A stretch of 64,000 nucleotides of DNA from Pseudomonas shahriarae (GCF_014268455.2 NZ_CP077085.1:4877001-4941000), one strand, 5' to 3'. Positions 25,845 through 35,273 are shown, counted from the first letter of the stretch. A program made the numbers and translations. The notes: generated by a model not told the origin, from the sequence alone.

Positions 25845-28800
25845 CGTTCACCGACCTGTTTATCCGCCGCCCCGTACTGGCCCTGGTGGTCAGCCTGTTG
25901 ATCGTGTTGCTGGGCTGGCAGGCCTTTGGGCAATTACCATTGCGCCAATTCCCGCAGATGGAAAGTGCGCTGGTCACGGTGACCACGGTCTCTCCAGGCG
26001 CCAGTGCCGAGACCGTGCAGAGCTACATCACACAACCTCTGCAGAAAAGCCTGGCAAGCGCGCAAGGCATCGACTACATGCGCTCCACCAGCCGGCAGAA
26101 CGTGTCGATTATTTCCATCTACGGGCGGGTCGGGGCCGACAGCGACCGGTTGTTCACCGAGCTGTTGGCCAAGACCAATGAAGTAAGGAACCAACTGCCT
26201 CGGGACATAGAGGATCCGGTGCTGAACAAGGTCGCGGCGGATAACACCGCGCTGATGTACCTGGGTTTTTCCAGCGACACCATGAACAATGCGCAAATCA
26301 CCGACGTCCTGCTGCGTGTGATCCAGCCTCGCCTGGTGACTCTGCCGGGCATGGCCGAGGCCCAGATCATCGGCAACCAAAGCTTTGCCATGCGTATCTG
26401 GCTTGATCCGCTGAAACTCGCAGGCTTTGGTTTGAGCGCCAGCGATGTGACCCAGGCCATCAAGCGCTACAACGTACAGTCCATTGCCGGCGACGCTACA
26501 GGTGAATTGGTCGTTACCAGTGTCACGGCCAATACCGAACTGCAGTCGGTTGAAGGCTTCCGGGCCATCACCTTGAAAACCAACGGCGACAGCCAGGTCC
26601 GCCTCGGGGATGTGGCGCGGGTGGAGCTGGGAGCGCAGAACTACGACAGCTTCAGTTCATTCAATGGCCTGCCCGCGACCTACATCAGCATCAAGCCGAC
26701 CCCCGACGCCAACCCGCTGGAGCTGGGCAAGCGCGTACGCGAACTGATGCCCCTGCTGCAGGCGCAGTTACCGCCTCATGTGCAAGCCGATATCGCCTAC
26801 GACTCGACGTTGTACATCAACGCCTCTATCGACCATGTGCTGTCGAGCCTGCTGGAAGCCATCCTGATTGTGGTGTTGGTGGTGTTCCTGTTTCTGGGCT
26901 CTTTGCGCGCCGTGGTGATTCCCGTCATCACCATTCCCCTGTCGCTGGTCGGCACGCTGTTCTTCATGCAACTGATGGGCTACTCGATCAACGTCCTGAC
27001 GCTGCTGGCCATGGTCCTGGCCATTGGCCTGGTGGTGGATGACGCCATTGTGATGATGGAGAACATTCATCGGCATATCGAACGAGGCAAGTCGCCCCTT
27101 GAGGCCGCGATCAAAGGCGCGCGGGAGGTGTGCGTGCCGGTCATTTCGATGACCATTACCCTGGCCGCGGTGTATGCGCCCATCGGTTTCCTGCAGGGGT
27201 TGACCGGGGCGCTGTTCAAGGAGTTTGCCCTGACCCTGGCCGGGGCCGTGGTGATTTCCGGTATCGTTGCGCTGACCCTGTCACCGATGATGTGCGCCCT
27301 GTTATTGCGCCCTGAAGAACAGCCACGGGGCCTGCCCCTGGTCCTGGACCGGCTGTTCAACCATCTGAAGCAGCGTTACCAGCGCCGCCTGCATCAGATC
27401 ATGGAGGCGCAGTCGGTGGTCATCGTGTTCGCCCTGCTGATCCTCGGCCTGATTCCCGCCATGCTCACCTTCACCCTCTCCGAGCTGGCCCCCGATGAGG
27501 ACCAGGGCCTGATCTTTATCCTCGCCAGCGCACCGCAGCCGAGCAACCTGGCCTACCTCAACCGTTACACCCAGGACTTCATCGCGCTGTTCAAGACCCT
27601 GCCCGAGTACCAGGCCTCGTTCCAGATCAATGGCCTCGATGGCGTGCATTCGGGGGTGGGCGGTTTCCAACTGCGCCCGTGGGACCAGCGCGAGCGCACG
27701 CAGATGGAGGTGCTGGCGCCGCTGCGCAAAAAGCTCGACAGCATCCCCGGCCTGCAAGTATTTGCCTTTAACCTGCCGTCCTTGCCGGGTACAGGCGAAG
27801 GCCTGCCTTTTGGTTTTGTCATCAGTTCCCAGCAGGACCACAAGTCGATGCTGGCGGTGGCCGAGCGCGTCAAACAGCGGGCCATCGACTCCGGGAAGTT
27901 TGCCTACGTGGATATCGACCTGGCCTTCGACCGGCCCGAAGTAGTGATCGACATTGACCGGGCCAAGGCCGCGCAAATGGGCGTGTCCATGCAGGACCTG
28001 AGCCTGACCCTGGCGACCCTGCTGGCTGAAACGGAAATCAACCGCTTCAGGATTGATGGCAATCTGTACAAGGTCATTGCCCAGGTCGAGCGCACCTACC
28101 GCGACAACCCGGACTGGCTGAGTCACTACAACGTCAAAAATGCCAAGGGCCAATTACTGCCCCTGTCGACGTTGATCACCGTCTCCAGCCAACAGGTACG
28201 CCCGCGACAGTTGAACCAGTTCCAGCAGCTCAATTCGGTGCTGGTCTCGGCTTACCCGATTGTCGGTATGAGCAACGCCCTGGAGACCGTACATGCCATC
28301 GCCCAGGAAGAGGCTCCGGCGGGCTACACCTTCGACTACAGCAACGCCACGCGCCAGTTTGTGCAGGAGGGCAATGCGCTGTGGGGTACGTTCGGCCTGG
28401 CGTTGGCGATCATCGGCCTGGTGCTGGCGGCCCAGTTTGAAAGCCTGCGTGACCCGCTGGTGATCCTGGTGACGGTGCCGCTGTCGATCTGCGGGGCATT
28501 GATTGCGCTGTTCCTCGGCTGGTCGACCCTGAACATTTACACACAAATCGGCCTGGTCACGCTGATCGGCCTGATCAGCAAGCACGGCATCCTGATCGTC
28601 GAGTTCGCCAACCAGTTGCGCAAGGAGCAGGGGCTGTCGGCGCGTGCCGCCATCGAAGAAGCCGCCGCGATCCGCTTGCGGCCGGTGCTGATGACCACCA
28701 TCGCTACCGTGCTGGGGGTGATCCCGCTGGTGTTTTCCAGCGGTGCCGGCGCGGTCAGCCGGTTTGATATCGGCATGGTGATCGCCACCGGCATGTCGAT

Positions 28801-28876
28801 CGGGACCTTGTTCACTTTGTTCGTCCTGCCGTCGGTGTATACGGCGCTGGCCAAGCGCGACATGCCCGCACCCTGA
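25841..28876 (+). CDS. RND efflux permease (HAE1), first tandem pair (MexN-like)
   Basis: 1011-residue inner-membrane proton/drug antiporter with 12 TM helices and two large periplasmic loops. The TM4 proton-relay aspartates D400-D401 lie in GLVVDDAIVMMEN. The TM6-TM7 block GALFKEFALTLAGAVVISGI and the TM10 region LVTLIGLISKHGILIVEFAN are standard. Transmembrane parts are nearly identical to the second permease at 30219, while the periplasmic loops differ more (GRVGADSD..NVQSIAGDATGEL here), suggesting different cargo. No outer-membrane factor gene is nearby. Confidence 0.92.
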   Translation: MTFTDLFIRRPVLALVVSLLIVLLGWQAFGQLPLRQFPQMESALVTVTTVSPGASAETVQSYITQPLQKSLASAQGIDYMRSTSRQNVSIISIYGRVGADSDRLFTELLAKTNEVRNQLPRDIEDPVLNKVAADNTALMYLGFSSDTMNNAQITDVLLRVIQPRLVTLPGMAEAQIIGNQSFAMRIWLDPLKLAGFGLSASDVTQAIKRYNVQSIAGDATGELVVTSVTANTELQSVEGFRAITLKTNGDSQVRLGDVARVELGAQNYDSFSSFNGLPATYISIKPTPDANPLELGKRVRELMPLLQAQLPPHVQADIAYDSTLYINASIDHVLSSLLEAILIVVLVVFLFLGSLRAVVIPVITIPLSLVGTLFFMQLMGYSINVLTLLAMVLAIGLVVDDAIVMMENIHRHIERGKSPLEAAIKGAREVCVPVISMTITLAAVYAPIGFLQGLTGALFKEFALTLAGAVVISGIVALTLSPMMCALLLRPEEQPRGLPLVLDRLFNHLKQRYQRRLHQIMEAQSVVIVFALLILGLIPAMLTFTLSELAPDEDQGLIFILASAPQPSNLAYLNRYTQDFIALFKTLPEYQASFQINGLDGVHSGVGGFQLRPWDQRERTQMEVLAPLRKKLDSIPGLQVFAFNLPSLPGTGEGLPFGFVISSQQDHKSMLAVAERVKQRAIDSGKFAYVDIDLAFDRPEVVIDIDRAKAAQMGVSMQDLSLTLATLLAETEINRFRIDGNLYKVIAQVERTYRDNPDWLSHYNVKNAKGQLLPLSTLITVSSQQVRPRQLNQFQQLNSVLVSAYPIVGMSNALETVHAIAQEEAPAGYTFDYSNATRQFVQEGNALWGTFGLALAIIGLVLAAQFESLRDPLVILVTVPLSICGALIALFLGWSTLNIYTQIGLVTLIGLISKHGILIVEFANQLRKEQGLSARAAIEEAAAIRLRPVLMTTIATVLGVIPLVFSSGAGAVSRFDIGMVIATGMSIGTLFTLFVLPSVYTALAKRDMPAP

Positions 28877-28884
28877 CCTCATAT

Positions 28885-28909
28885 GGGAAAGGCCTGACAC
28901 CCCTTTCCC
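28885..28909 (+). terminator. Hairpin after the first RND permease (weak terminator or attenuator)
   Basis: GGGAAAGG and CCTTTCCC pair perfectly over a 9-base loop, but no T run follows. Confidence 0.4.
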
Positions 28910-29051
28910 TATTCCCCTACGCCTTAAAACCATTGCGCTTGAGCCTGCCCGCGAACGCTGAAATTTACCAGTTGGAATCCCCCCGAAACTCGGAGTAATG
29001 TGCCGAATCGTTCGTCTTCGTCTGCCTCAGTTTTTTCCAAGGAACCGGAAT

Positions 29052-30215
29052 ATGCTGCGTCGTCGCATGCTGATCATGTTGGCCGTTGTGCTGCTCATCG
29101 TCCTGCTGCTGGGGGGCTATAAAGCCTTTTCCATCTATCAGCAGATCCAGGTCTTTTCCGCGCCCAAACCGCCGATCAGCGTGGCGGTGGCCACCGCGGT
29201 CGAACAACCGTGGCAACAGCGCCTGCCGGCGGTGGGTACGCTCAAGGCCTTGCAGGGGGTGAACCTCGCCCTGGAGATTGCCGGCACGGTCAAGGACGTG
29301 CAGTTCGAGTCGGGGCAGAAGGTCAAGTCCGGGCAGCCGCTGGTGCGGCTCGACAGTGCGGTGGAAGACGCCCTGCTGCAAACCGCCCAGGCCGACCTGG
29401 GTCTGGCCCAGCTCGATTACGGGCGCGGCAGCCAACTGGTGGGCAGCCAGGCGATCTCCAAGGGCGAGTTCGACCGGCTCTCGGCGCAACTGCAAAAAAA
29501 CAAGGCCACGGTCAACCAGCTCAAAGCGTCCCTGGCCAAGAAACACATCGTCGCGCCGTTCAGCGGCACTATCGGCATTCGTCAGGTCGATGTGGGCGAC
29601 TATCTGGCCAGCGGCACGGTGATTGCCACCTTGCAGGACCTGAGCAGCCTCTATGTGGACTTTTATGTGCCCGAGCAGTCGGTGCCCAAGCTGGCCGTGG
29701 GCCAGGGGGTACAGGTGCAAGTCTCGGCCTACCCGAAACTGACCTTCCCCGGCACCCTCAGTGCGATCAACCCGAAAGTCGAGAGCAGCACCCGTAACGT
29801 GCTGGTTCGAGCGACCCTGGCCAACCCGGACAATAAACTGCTACCGGGCATGTTCAGCAGCCTGCAAGTGCTGCTGCCCGACCCGCAAGCGCAGGTGGTG
29901 ATACCGGAAAGTGCCATTACCTACACCCTCTACGGCAACTCAGCCTACGTGGTAACACAGAAAAAGACCGAGGACGGCAGCCTCGAAAAAGATGCCAACG
30001 GTCAACCGATCCTGATCGCCGAACGGCGCTTTATCGAAACCGGCGAACGGCGCGATGGCCTGGTGCTGATCACCAAAGGCCTGAGCAGTGGCGAGCAAGT
30101 GGTCAGCGCCGGGCAGATCAAGCTCGACACCGGTGCGCATATCGCCATCACTGCGGATAAAAACCTGCCGGCCGCCCCTGGCCAACCTCCGCGCAACGAC
30201 GGTTCAAGGAACTGA
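29052..30215 (+). CDS. RND efflux periplasmic adaptor, second tandem pair (MexM-like)
   Basis: 387 residues, same architecture as the adaptor at 24684: anchor helix 7-27, then KPPISVAVATAVEQPWQQ, lipoyl halves KVKSGQPLVRLDS and HIVAPFSGTIGIRQVDVGDY, and the C-terminal signature SGEQVVSAGQIKLDTGA. ATG 29052 has AAGGA eight bases upstream; 18 earlier open codons lack an RBS. A 175-base gap after the first permease, including a hairpin, suggests a separate promoter. Confidence 0.88.
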   Translation: MLRRRMLIMLAVVLLIVLLLGGYKAFSIYQQIQVFSAPKPPISVAVATAVEQPWQQRLPAVGTLKALQGVNLALEIAGTVKDVQFESGQKVKSGQPLVRLDSAVEDALLQTAQADLGLAQLDYGRGSQLVGSQAISKGEFDRLSAQLQKNKATVNQLKASLAKKHIVAPFSGTIGIRQVDVGDYLASGTVIATLQDLSSLYVDFYVPEQSVPKLAVGQGVQVQVSAYPKLTFPGTLSAINPKVESSTRNVLVRATLANPDNKLLPGMFSSLQVLLPDPQAQVVIPESAITYTLYGNSAYVVTQKKTEDGSLEKDANGQPILIAERRFIETGERRDGLVLITKGLSSGEQVVSAGQIKLDTGAHIAITADKNLPAAPGQPPRNDGSRN

Positions 30216-30218
30216 GCC

Positions 30219-33200
30219 ATGGCGTTTACCGACACGTTTATCCGCCGCCCGGTGCTGGCCATGGTGGTCAGCCTGCTGATCGTGCTCCTGGGTTTCCAGG
30301 CCTACAGCAAACTGCCACTGCGCCAATACCCATCCATGGAAAATGCCCTGATCACGGTGACTACCGCGTACCCCGGGGCCAATGCCGAGACGATCCAGGG
30401 CTATATCACCCAGCCGTTGCAGCAAAGCCTGGCAAGTGCCGAAGGCATCGACTACATGACCTCGGTCAGTCGCCAGAACTTCTCGGTGATTTCCATCTAT
30501 GCGCGGATCGGCGCCAACAGCGACCGGCTGTTCACCGAGCTGCTGGCCAAGGCCAACGAGGTCAAGAACAAACTGCCCCAGGACGCCGAAGACCCGGTGT
30601 TGAGCAAGGAGGCCGCAGATGCCTCGGCGCTGATGTACATCAGCTTCTCCAGCCAGCAACTGAGCAACCCGCAGATCACCGACTACCTGTCGCGGGTGAT
30701 CCAGCCCAAGCTGGCGACCCTGCCCGGCATGGCCGAAGCCGAGATCCTCGGCAACCAGGTATTTGCCATGCGCCTGTGGCTGGACCCGGTCAAGCTCGCG
30801 GGCTTTGGCCTGAGCGCCAGTGACGTCACCGATGCCGTGCGCCACTACAACTTCCTCTCCGCCGCCGGCGAAGTGAAGGGCGAGTACGTGGTCACCAGCA
30901 TCAACGCCAACACCGATTTGAAGACCGCCGAGGCCTTCGCCGCCATCACCGTGAAGACCGATGGCGACAGCCGGGTGCTGCTGGGCGACGTGGCCCGGGT
31001 GGAAATGGGCGCGGAAAACTACAACGCCATCAGTTCCTTTGGTGGTACGCCTTCGGTGTACATCGGCATCAAGGCCACGCCCAGTGCCAACCCGCTGGAT
31101 GTGATCAAAGAAGTACGCAAGCTGATGCCGGAGCTGGAATCCCAGTTGCCGCCCAATCTCAAGGCAGAAATCGCCTACGACGCCACGCTGTTTATCCAGG
31201 CGTCCATCAACGAAGTGGTCAAGACCCTGTTTGAAGCGGTGCTGATCGTGATCGTCGTGGTGTTCCTGTTTCTCGGGGCGCTGCGCTCGGTGGTGATCCC
31301 GGTGGTGACCATCCCGCTGTCGATGATTGGCGTGCTGTTTTTCATGCAACTGATGGGCTACTCCATCAACCTGCTGACACTGCTGGCGATGGTGCTGGCC
31401 ATCGGCCTGGTGGTGGATGATGCCATTGTGGTGGTGGAGAACATCCACCGCCATATTGAAGAAGGCAAGACGCCACTGGACGCTGCGCTGGAAGGCGCGC
31501 GGGAGATTGCCGTGCCGGTGGTGTCGATGACCATCACCCTGGCGGCGGTGTATGCGCCCATCGGTTTCCTCGAGGGGCTGACCGGGGCGTTGTTCAAGGA
31601 GTTCGCCCTGACCCTGGCCGGTGCGGTGGTGATTTCCGGCATCGTCGCCCTGACCCTGTCACCGATGATGTGCGCCCTGCTGTTGCGCCACGACGAAAAC
31701 CCCACGGGCCTGGCCCATCGCCTGGACCGCATCTTCGAAGGCCTCAAGCGCCGCTACCAGACAATGCTGCACGGCACATTGAACACCCGGCCGGTGGTGA
31801 TCGTATTTGCCCTGATCGTGCTGTGCCTGATCCCGGTTTTCCTCAAATTCACCCAGTCGCAACTGGCCCCGGATGAAGACCAGGGCATCATCTTTATGAT
31901 GGCCAGCGCACCGCAGCCGACCAACCTGGACTACCTGAACACCTACACCGACGAGTTCATCACGATCTTCAAGGACTTCCCGGAGTATTACTCCTCGTTC
32001 CAGATCAATGGGTTCAACGGGGTGCAATCGGGTATCGGCGGCTTCCTGCTCAAACCGTGGAACGAGCGCGACCGCACGCAGATGCAGATCCTGCCTGAGG
32101 TACAGAAACGCCTGGAGCAGATCCCCGGCTTGCAGGTATTCGGCTTCAACCTGCCATCACTGCCCGGTACCGGCGAAGGCCTGCCCTTCGGTTTTGTGAT
32201 CAACACACCCAATGACTATGAGTCGTTGCTGCAAGTGGCCGACCGCGTGAAGAAACGGGCCATGGAGTCGGGCAAGTTCGCCTTTGTCGATATCGACCTG
32301 GCATTCGACAAACCCGAGGTGGTGGTGGACATCGACCGCGCCAAGGCGGCGCAGATGGGGGTGTCGATGCAGGATCTGGGCAGCACCCTGGCGACCTTGC
32401 TGGCGGAGGCGGAAATCAACCGGTTCACCATTGATGGGCGCAGCTACAAGGTCATCGCCCAGGTCGAGCGGGCCTACCGGGACAACCCCGAGTGGCTGAA
32501 CAGTTACTACGTGAAAAACACCCAGGGCGAGCTGTTGCCGCTGTCGACCCTGATCAGCATCAGTGACCGCGCGCGCCCGCGCCAACTGAACCAGTTCCAG
32601 CAACTCAACTCGGCGCTGATCTCGGGCTTCCCGATTGTCAGCATGGGCGAGGCCATCGACACCGTGCGCCAGATCGCCATCGAAGAAACCCCGGCCGGCT
32701 ACGCCTTCGACTACAGCGGCGCCTCACGCCAGTTCATCCAGGAAGGCAGCGCGCTGTGGGTCACCTTTGGCCTGGCGTTGGCCATCATCTTCCTGGTGCT
32801 GGCGGCACAGTTCGAGAGCTTCCGTGACCCGCTGGTGATCCTGGTGACGGTGCCGCTGTCGATCTGCGGCGCGTTGATCCCCTTGTTCCTGGGTTGGTCG
32901 AGCATGAACATCTACACCCAGGTGGGGTTGGTGACGTTGATCGGGCTGATCAGCAAGCACGGGATCCTGATCGTCGAGTTTGCCAACCAGCTGCGCAAGG
33001 ACAAGGGCCTGACGCCCCGTGAAGCGGTGGAAGAAGCGGCGGCAATTCGCCTGCGCCCGGTGTTGATGACCACGGCAGCGATGGTGTTTGGCATGGTGCC
33101 GTTGATCTTTGCCACAGGGGCCGGGGCGGTCAGTCGGTTTGATATCGGGATGGTGATTGCTACGGGGATGTCTGTGGGTACGTTGTTTACGCTGTTTGTG

Positions 33201-33257
33201 TTGCCGTGTGTTTATACGTTGTTGGCCAAGCGTGAGGCCTTGGCGGCGGCGGATTGA
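30219..33257 (+). CDS. RND efflux permease (HAE1), second tandem pair (MexN-like)
   Basis: 1012 residues, begins three bases after the adaptor stop. TM4 relay D400-D401 (GLVVDDAIVVVEN) and all RND signature blocks are intact. This copy reads closest to what I recall of P. aeruginosa MexN (MENALITVTTAYPGANAETI), so it is likely the ancestral member, with the 25841 copy the more diverged duplicate (inference). MexMN also lacks its own channel and uses OprM. Confidence 0.92.
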   Translation: MAFTDTFIRRPVLAMVVSLLIVLLGFQAYSKLPLRQYPSMENALITVTTAYPGANAETIQGYITQPLQQSLASAEGIDYMTSVSRQNFSVISIYARIGANSDRLFTELLAKANEVKNKLPQDAEDPVLSKEAADASALMYISFSSQQLSNPQITDYLSRVIQPKLATLPGMAEAEILGNQVFAMRLWLDPVKLAGFGLSASDVTDAVRHYNFLSAAGEVKGEYVVTSINANTDLKTAEAFAAITVKTDGDSRVLLGDVARVEMGAENYNAISSFGGTPSVYIGIKATPSANPLDVIKEVRKLMPELESQLPPNLKAEIAYDATLFIQASINEVVKTLFEAVLIVIVVVFLFLGALRSVVIPVVTIPLSMIGVLFFMQLMGYSINLLTLLAMVLAIGLVVDDAIVVVENIHRHIEEGKTPLDAALEGAREIAVPVVSMTITLAAVYAPIGFLEGLTGALFKEFALTLAGAVVISGIVALTLSPMMCALLLRHDENPTGLAHRLDRIFEGLKRRYQTMLHGTLNTRPVVIVFALIVLCLIPVFLKFTQSQLAPDEDQGIIFMMASAPQPTNLDYLNTYTDEFITIFKDFPEYYSSFQINGFNGVQSGIGGFLLKPWNERDRTQMQILPEVQKRLEQIPGLQVFGFNLPSLPGTGEGLPFGFVINTPNDYESLLQVADRVKKRAMESGKFAFVDIDLAFDKPEVVVDIDRAKAAQMGVSMQDLGSTLATLLAEAEINRFTIDGRSYKVIAQVERAYRDNPEWLNSYYVKNTQGELLPLSTLISISDRARPRQLNQFQQLNSALISGFPIVSMGEAIDTVRQIAIEETPAGYAFDYSGASRQFIQEGSALWVTFGLALAIIFLVLAAQFESFRDPLVILVTVPLSICGALIPLFLGWSSMNIYTQVGLVTLIGLISKHGILIVEFANQLRKDKGLTPREAVEEAAAIRLRPVLMTTAAMVFGMVPLIFATGAGAVSRFDIGMVIATGMSVGTLFTLFVLPCVYTLLAKREALAAAD

Positions 33258-33285
33258 TTGAGTACCTATCCGTTTCTGCGCCCCC

Positions 33286-33385
33286 CTGTGGGAGCTGTCT
33301 CGCCCTGCGAGGCTGCGATAGCGGTGTGTCAGACAACATAAGGCTAGCAGTGCCGGCGCCATCGCTGGCAAGCCAGCTCCCACAC
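33286..33385. repeat. Degenerate REP element pair
   Basis: The left arm is disrupted (GTGGGAGCTGTCTCGCCCTG); the right arm GGCAAGCCAGCTCCCAC is intact. Confidence 0.7.
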
Positions 33386-33516
33386 CCACCGGGGAACGCG
33401 GCTTCGCGCTCGGGTTCTACTGTGGCTCTGCTTTTGATCTTGATCTGAGGCGCCCCGCCAGGGCTGAGCGTATAGCCGCCATCCCAGACCAAGAACGCCG
33501 CAACACGTAAAAAAAC

Positions 33517-33543
33517 AAAAGGCCCCGCACTGCGGGGCCTTTT
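33517..33543. terminator. Bidirectional terminator
   Basis: AAAAGGCCCCGCA / TGCGGGGCCTTTT is a near-perfect stem with A run and T run on opposite sides, between convergent transcripts. Confidence 0.88.
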
Positions 33544-33561
33544 ACAGGGGCGTCAATCTCT

Positions 33562-33789
33562 TCAACTCGCAGGCCTCATCCCTTGGGACATCCCAAACAT
33601 AAACAGCAAAAGCTGATGATCAGGCTGCGTGCCCCCCGTGGTCTTGGCGATCCGCGGCACCGGGCATTGCCCGCCGTTGTGCGCCGCGCTGAGGACTTCT
33701 GTGCGGGGCTGCTCCCAGGCAGCCAGGGCCAGGGAGGCGATGCCCAAGGCCCCCAACAGAAACAAACCTCGTGCTATTTCTAGCTTCAT
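33562..33789 (-). CDS. Small exported protein downstream of wapQ (75 aa)
   Basis: I do not recognise a family. Residues 1-23 form a convincing signal peptide (MKLEIARGLFLLGALG, then IASLALA before AWEQ). The mature part is about 50 residues with a single Cys (NGGQCPVPR) and an amphipathic/hydrophobic tail (HQLLLFMFGMSQ). The ATG overlaps the stop of wapQ by one base (TAATG), so it is translated by stop-start coupling and belongs to the ColR-controlled envelope operon. A terminator follows at once. A periplasmic role in envelope maintenance is inference from context. Confidence 0.6.
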   Translation of the reverse strand: MKLEIARGLFLLGALGIASLALAAWEQPRTEVLSAAHNGGQCPVPRIAKTTGGTQPDHQLLLFMFGMSQGMRPAS

Positions 33790-34505
33790 TAGGTTAAACC
33801 CTTGATAGCGCTGCCAAACGCCGCTTCGTAAAAGTAGCTGAGTTTTTGCCAGTCGGCGGCATTCCACGACGAATGGCGCCGCAACTGCTGCATGTCATGG
33901 TCAGCGGCCCGGCGGGCGGTCAAGCGTTGGCGACTCTTCTCGAGATCCAGCAGCGCCACTTCGACCGTCGCGCCCTCTGCCGCCCCGCTGACCCGCACAA
34001 AAATATGCTTGCTGTACAGGCAGCCATGCTGCCAGCGCCCCTTGTGCATGCGCGCCAGGGTTTGCGCCAACTCAGCTAGCAGGCGCTCATGCACCAGTTC
34101 CCCACATTGCGCACGGCCATCGGCGGCGTACCAGCTGTCGATATCCACAAAGCCATCCAAAGCCGCCGTCACCAGCAAAGCCTTCCACTGTTGGTCCGGA
34201 TCACGACGGGCGCCACAGAACACCAGTTCCGGAACCCCCACATCGAGCAAGCGCAGGCCCCTGAGCGCATCGCGCTCGCGCAACACCGTGGGCCGCCCAA
34301 AAGGATGCAGCCAACTGCGATAGGTGTGACCTGTCTGGCGCTTGCTGTAGAGCAAGCGCCCATTGGTGCCGATTACCCGCTGTACGCCGCTTTCGCCCCC
34401 TCGACGCCGATTGGGCTCCTCGACCCACTCGCCCTGCTGCCGCCAGAAGTAATCGAAGCGCTCTTCGGGAGCTACGTGACTGCCTGCTACGTACTCAACT
34501 GCCAT
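33789..34505 (-). CDS. wapQ: InaA/WapQ-family lipopolysaccharide kinase-like protein
   Basis: 238 residues with a Kdo/WaaP-type kinase fold: N-terminal beta-rich part (YSKRQTGHTYRSWLHPFGRPT), catalytic-loop-like LARMHKGRWQHGCLYSKHIFV (split around residue 165) and a metal-site-like LLDLEKSR. Such proteins phosphorylate LPS core sugars or protect the envelope; the P. fluorescens WCS365 homologue is in an operon with a methyltransferase downstream of colRS and is ColR-activated. ATG 34505 lies four bases after the methyltransferase stop, with AGAGG seven bases upstream. 70 upstream codons of open frame overlap the methyltransferase and are discarded. Confidence 0.82.
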   Translation of the reverse strand: MAVEYVAGSHVAPEERFDYFWRQQGEWVEEPNRRRGGESGVQRVIGTNGRLLYSKRQTGHTYRSWLHPFGRPTVLRERDALRGLRLLDVGVPELVFCGARRDPDQQWKALLVTAALDGFVDIDSWYAADGRAQCGELVHERLLAELAQTLARMHKGRWQHGCLYSKHIFVRVSGAAEGATVEVALLDLEKSRQRLTARRAADHDMQQLRRHSSWNAADWQKLSYFYEAAFGSAIKGLT

Positions 34506-34509
34506 CCTG

Positions 34510-35190
34510 CTACCTCTTGCGCAATACATACACCCGCCACATGGCGTACAGCGGTATGAAGTCCAAATACTCCTGGACACGAAAACCAGCTTGCTCAAAC
34601 TCAGCCTCAACAGTAGCAGCCGGTAACACAAAACGATTTCGGTAACTCTCCTGCTCACTTTTGTTGCGGCGCTGCAATTCCAGGCGCTTGCGTTTCCAGG
34701 CCTTGAAGTTGCCATCCACCCACAACGAAATGATCACACTATCGCGGGTAACCCTTTGAAATTCCTTCAATAAAGCCAGTCGATGCGCCGGGTCGCCGAT
34801 GTGGTGCAGCAGACGCATGCAGAAAATGCTGTCCACTGCGTTGTCTGGCAGGTCGATATCAAACGCTGATGTCTGCAAGGGCCGTACCCGCTTGAGCACA
34901 TCCGCCGGTTGCGACGCAGTGGCGATGCTTAACATGGCCTCGGAATTGTCCGCGCCGATAATCACCCGGTTGGGCTTTTCGGCCAGCAGTGGCCAGAAAC
35001 GCCCGACACCGCACGGCAGATCCAACACCAGGCCAGGCTCACCGGCCATCGCCAGCGCACCGCGGGCCAATTGCTCATCCCGTTTGTGCGACAGCCGCCG
35101 CGCCAACTTGCCCTGATGTTTAAGCAGATATTGTTGAGCGTGCCGGTCGTCGTACTTGGCGGAAAATTCAAGTTTGATAGGGGTAGCCAT
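34510..35190 (-). CDS. Class I SAM methyltransferase of the colRS-linked operon
   Basis: 226 residues. Motif I is VLDLPCGVGRFWPLL (about 70-84), motif II region VIIGADNSEAML, and the post-motif FDIDLPDNAVDSIFCMRLLHHI. C-terminal half is unusually basic (FKAWKRKRLELQRRNK). Substrate unknown; the homologue next to colRS (orf222) is implicated in outer-membrane integrity. ATG 35190 has AGGAG eight bases upstream. It is first gene of the operon with wapQ and the small exported protein. A ColR-box-like sequence lies 68 bases upstream of the start. Confidence 0.85.
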   Translation of the reverse strand: MATPIKLEFSAKYDDRHAQQYLLKHQGKLARRLSHKRDEQLARGALAMAGEPGLVLDLPCGVGRFWPLLAEKPNRVIIGADNSEAMLSIATASQPADVLKRVRPLQTSAFDIDLPDNAVDSIFCMRLLHHIGDPAHRLALLKEFQRVTRDSVIISLWVDGNFKAWKRKRLELQRRNKSEQESYRNRFVLPAATVEAEFEQAGFRVQEYLDFIPLYAMWRVYVLRKR

Positions 35191-35257
35191 CCACAGATCT
35201 CCTAGACTGATGCCTGCAACCTTAAGCAGTCGCACGTCATCCGCAGGTCAACCCTTT

Positions 35258-35273
35258 GTGAAAAAAACGTCCC
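35258..35273 (-). promoter_or_regulatory. Candidate ColR binding site
   Basis: On the minus strand GGGACGTTTTTTTCAC keeps the A(C/G)NNYTTTTTCAC part of the ColR consensus I recall for P. putida; the leading two pyrimidines are G here. It is oriented toward the methyltransferase-wapQ operon. Confidence 0.5.

Larger units (their letters stand above)
33258..33561. other. Intergenic region: degenerate REP, AT-poor filler and bidirectional terminator
   Basis: About 300 bases between convergent genes. They hold the REP pair and terminator listed separately. Between them, at about 33420-33460, TTTTGATCTTGATCTGAGGC resembles a short repeat that I recall as common in P. fluorescens genomes; its copy number is unverified. 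Confidence 0.5.
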
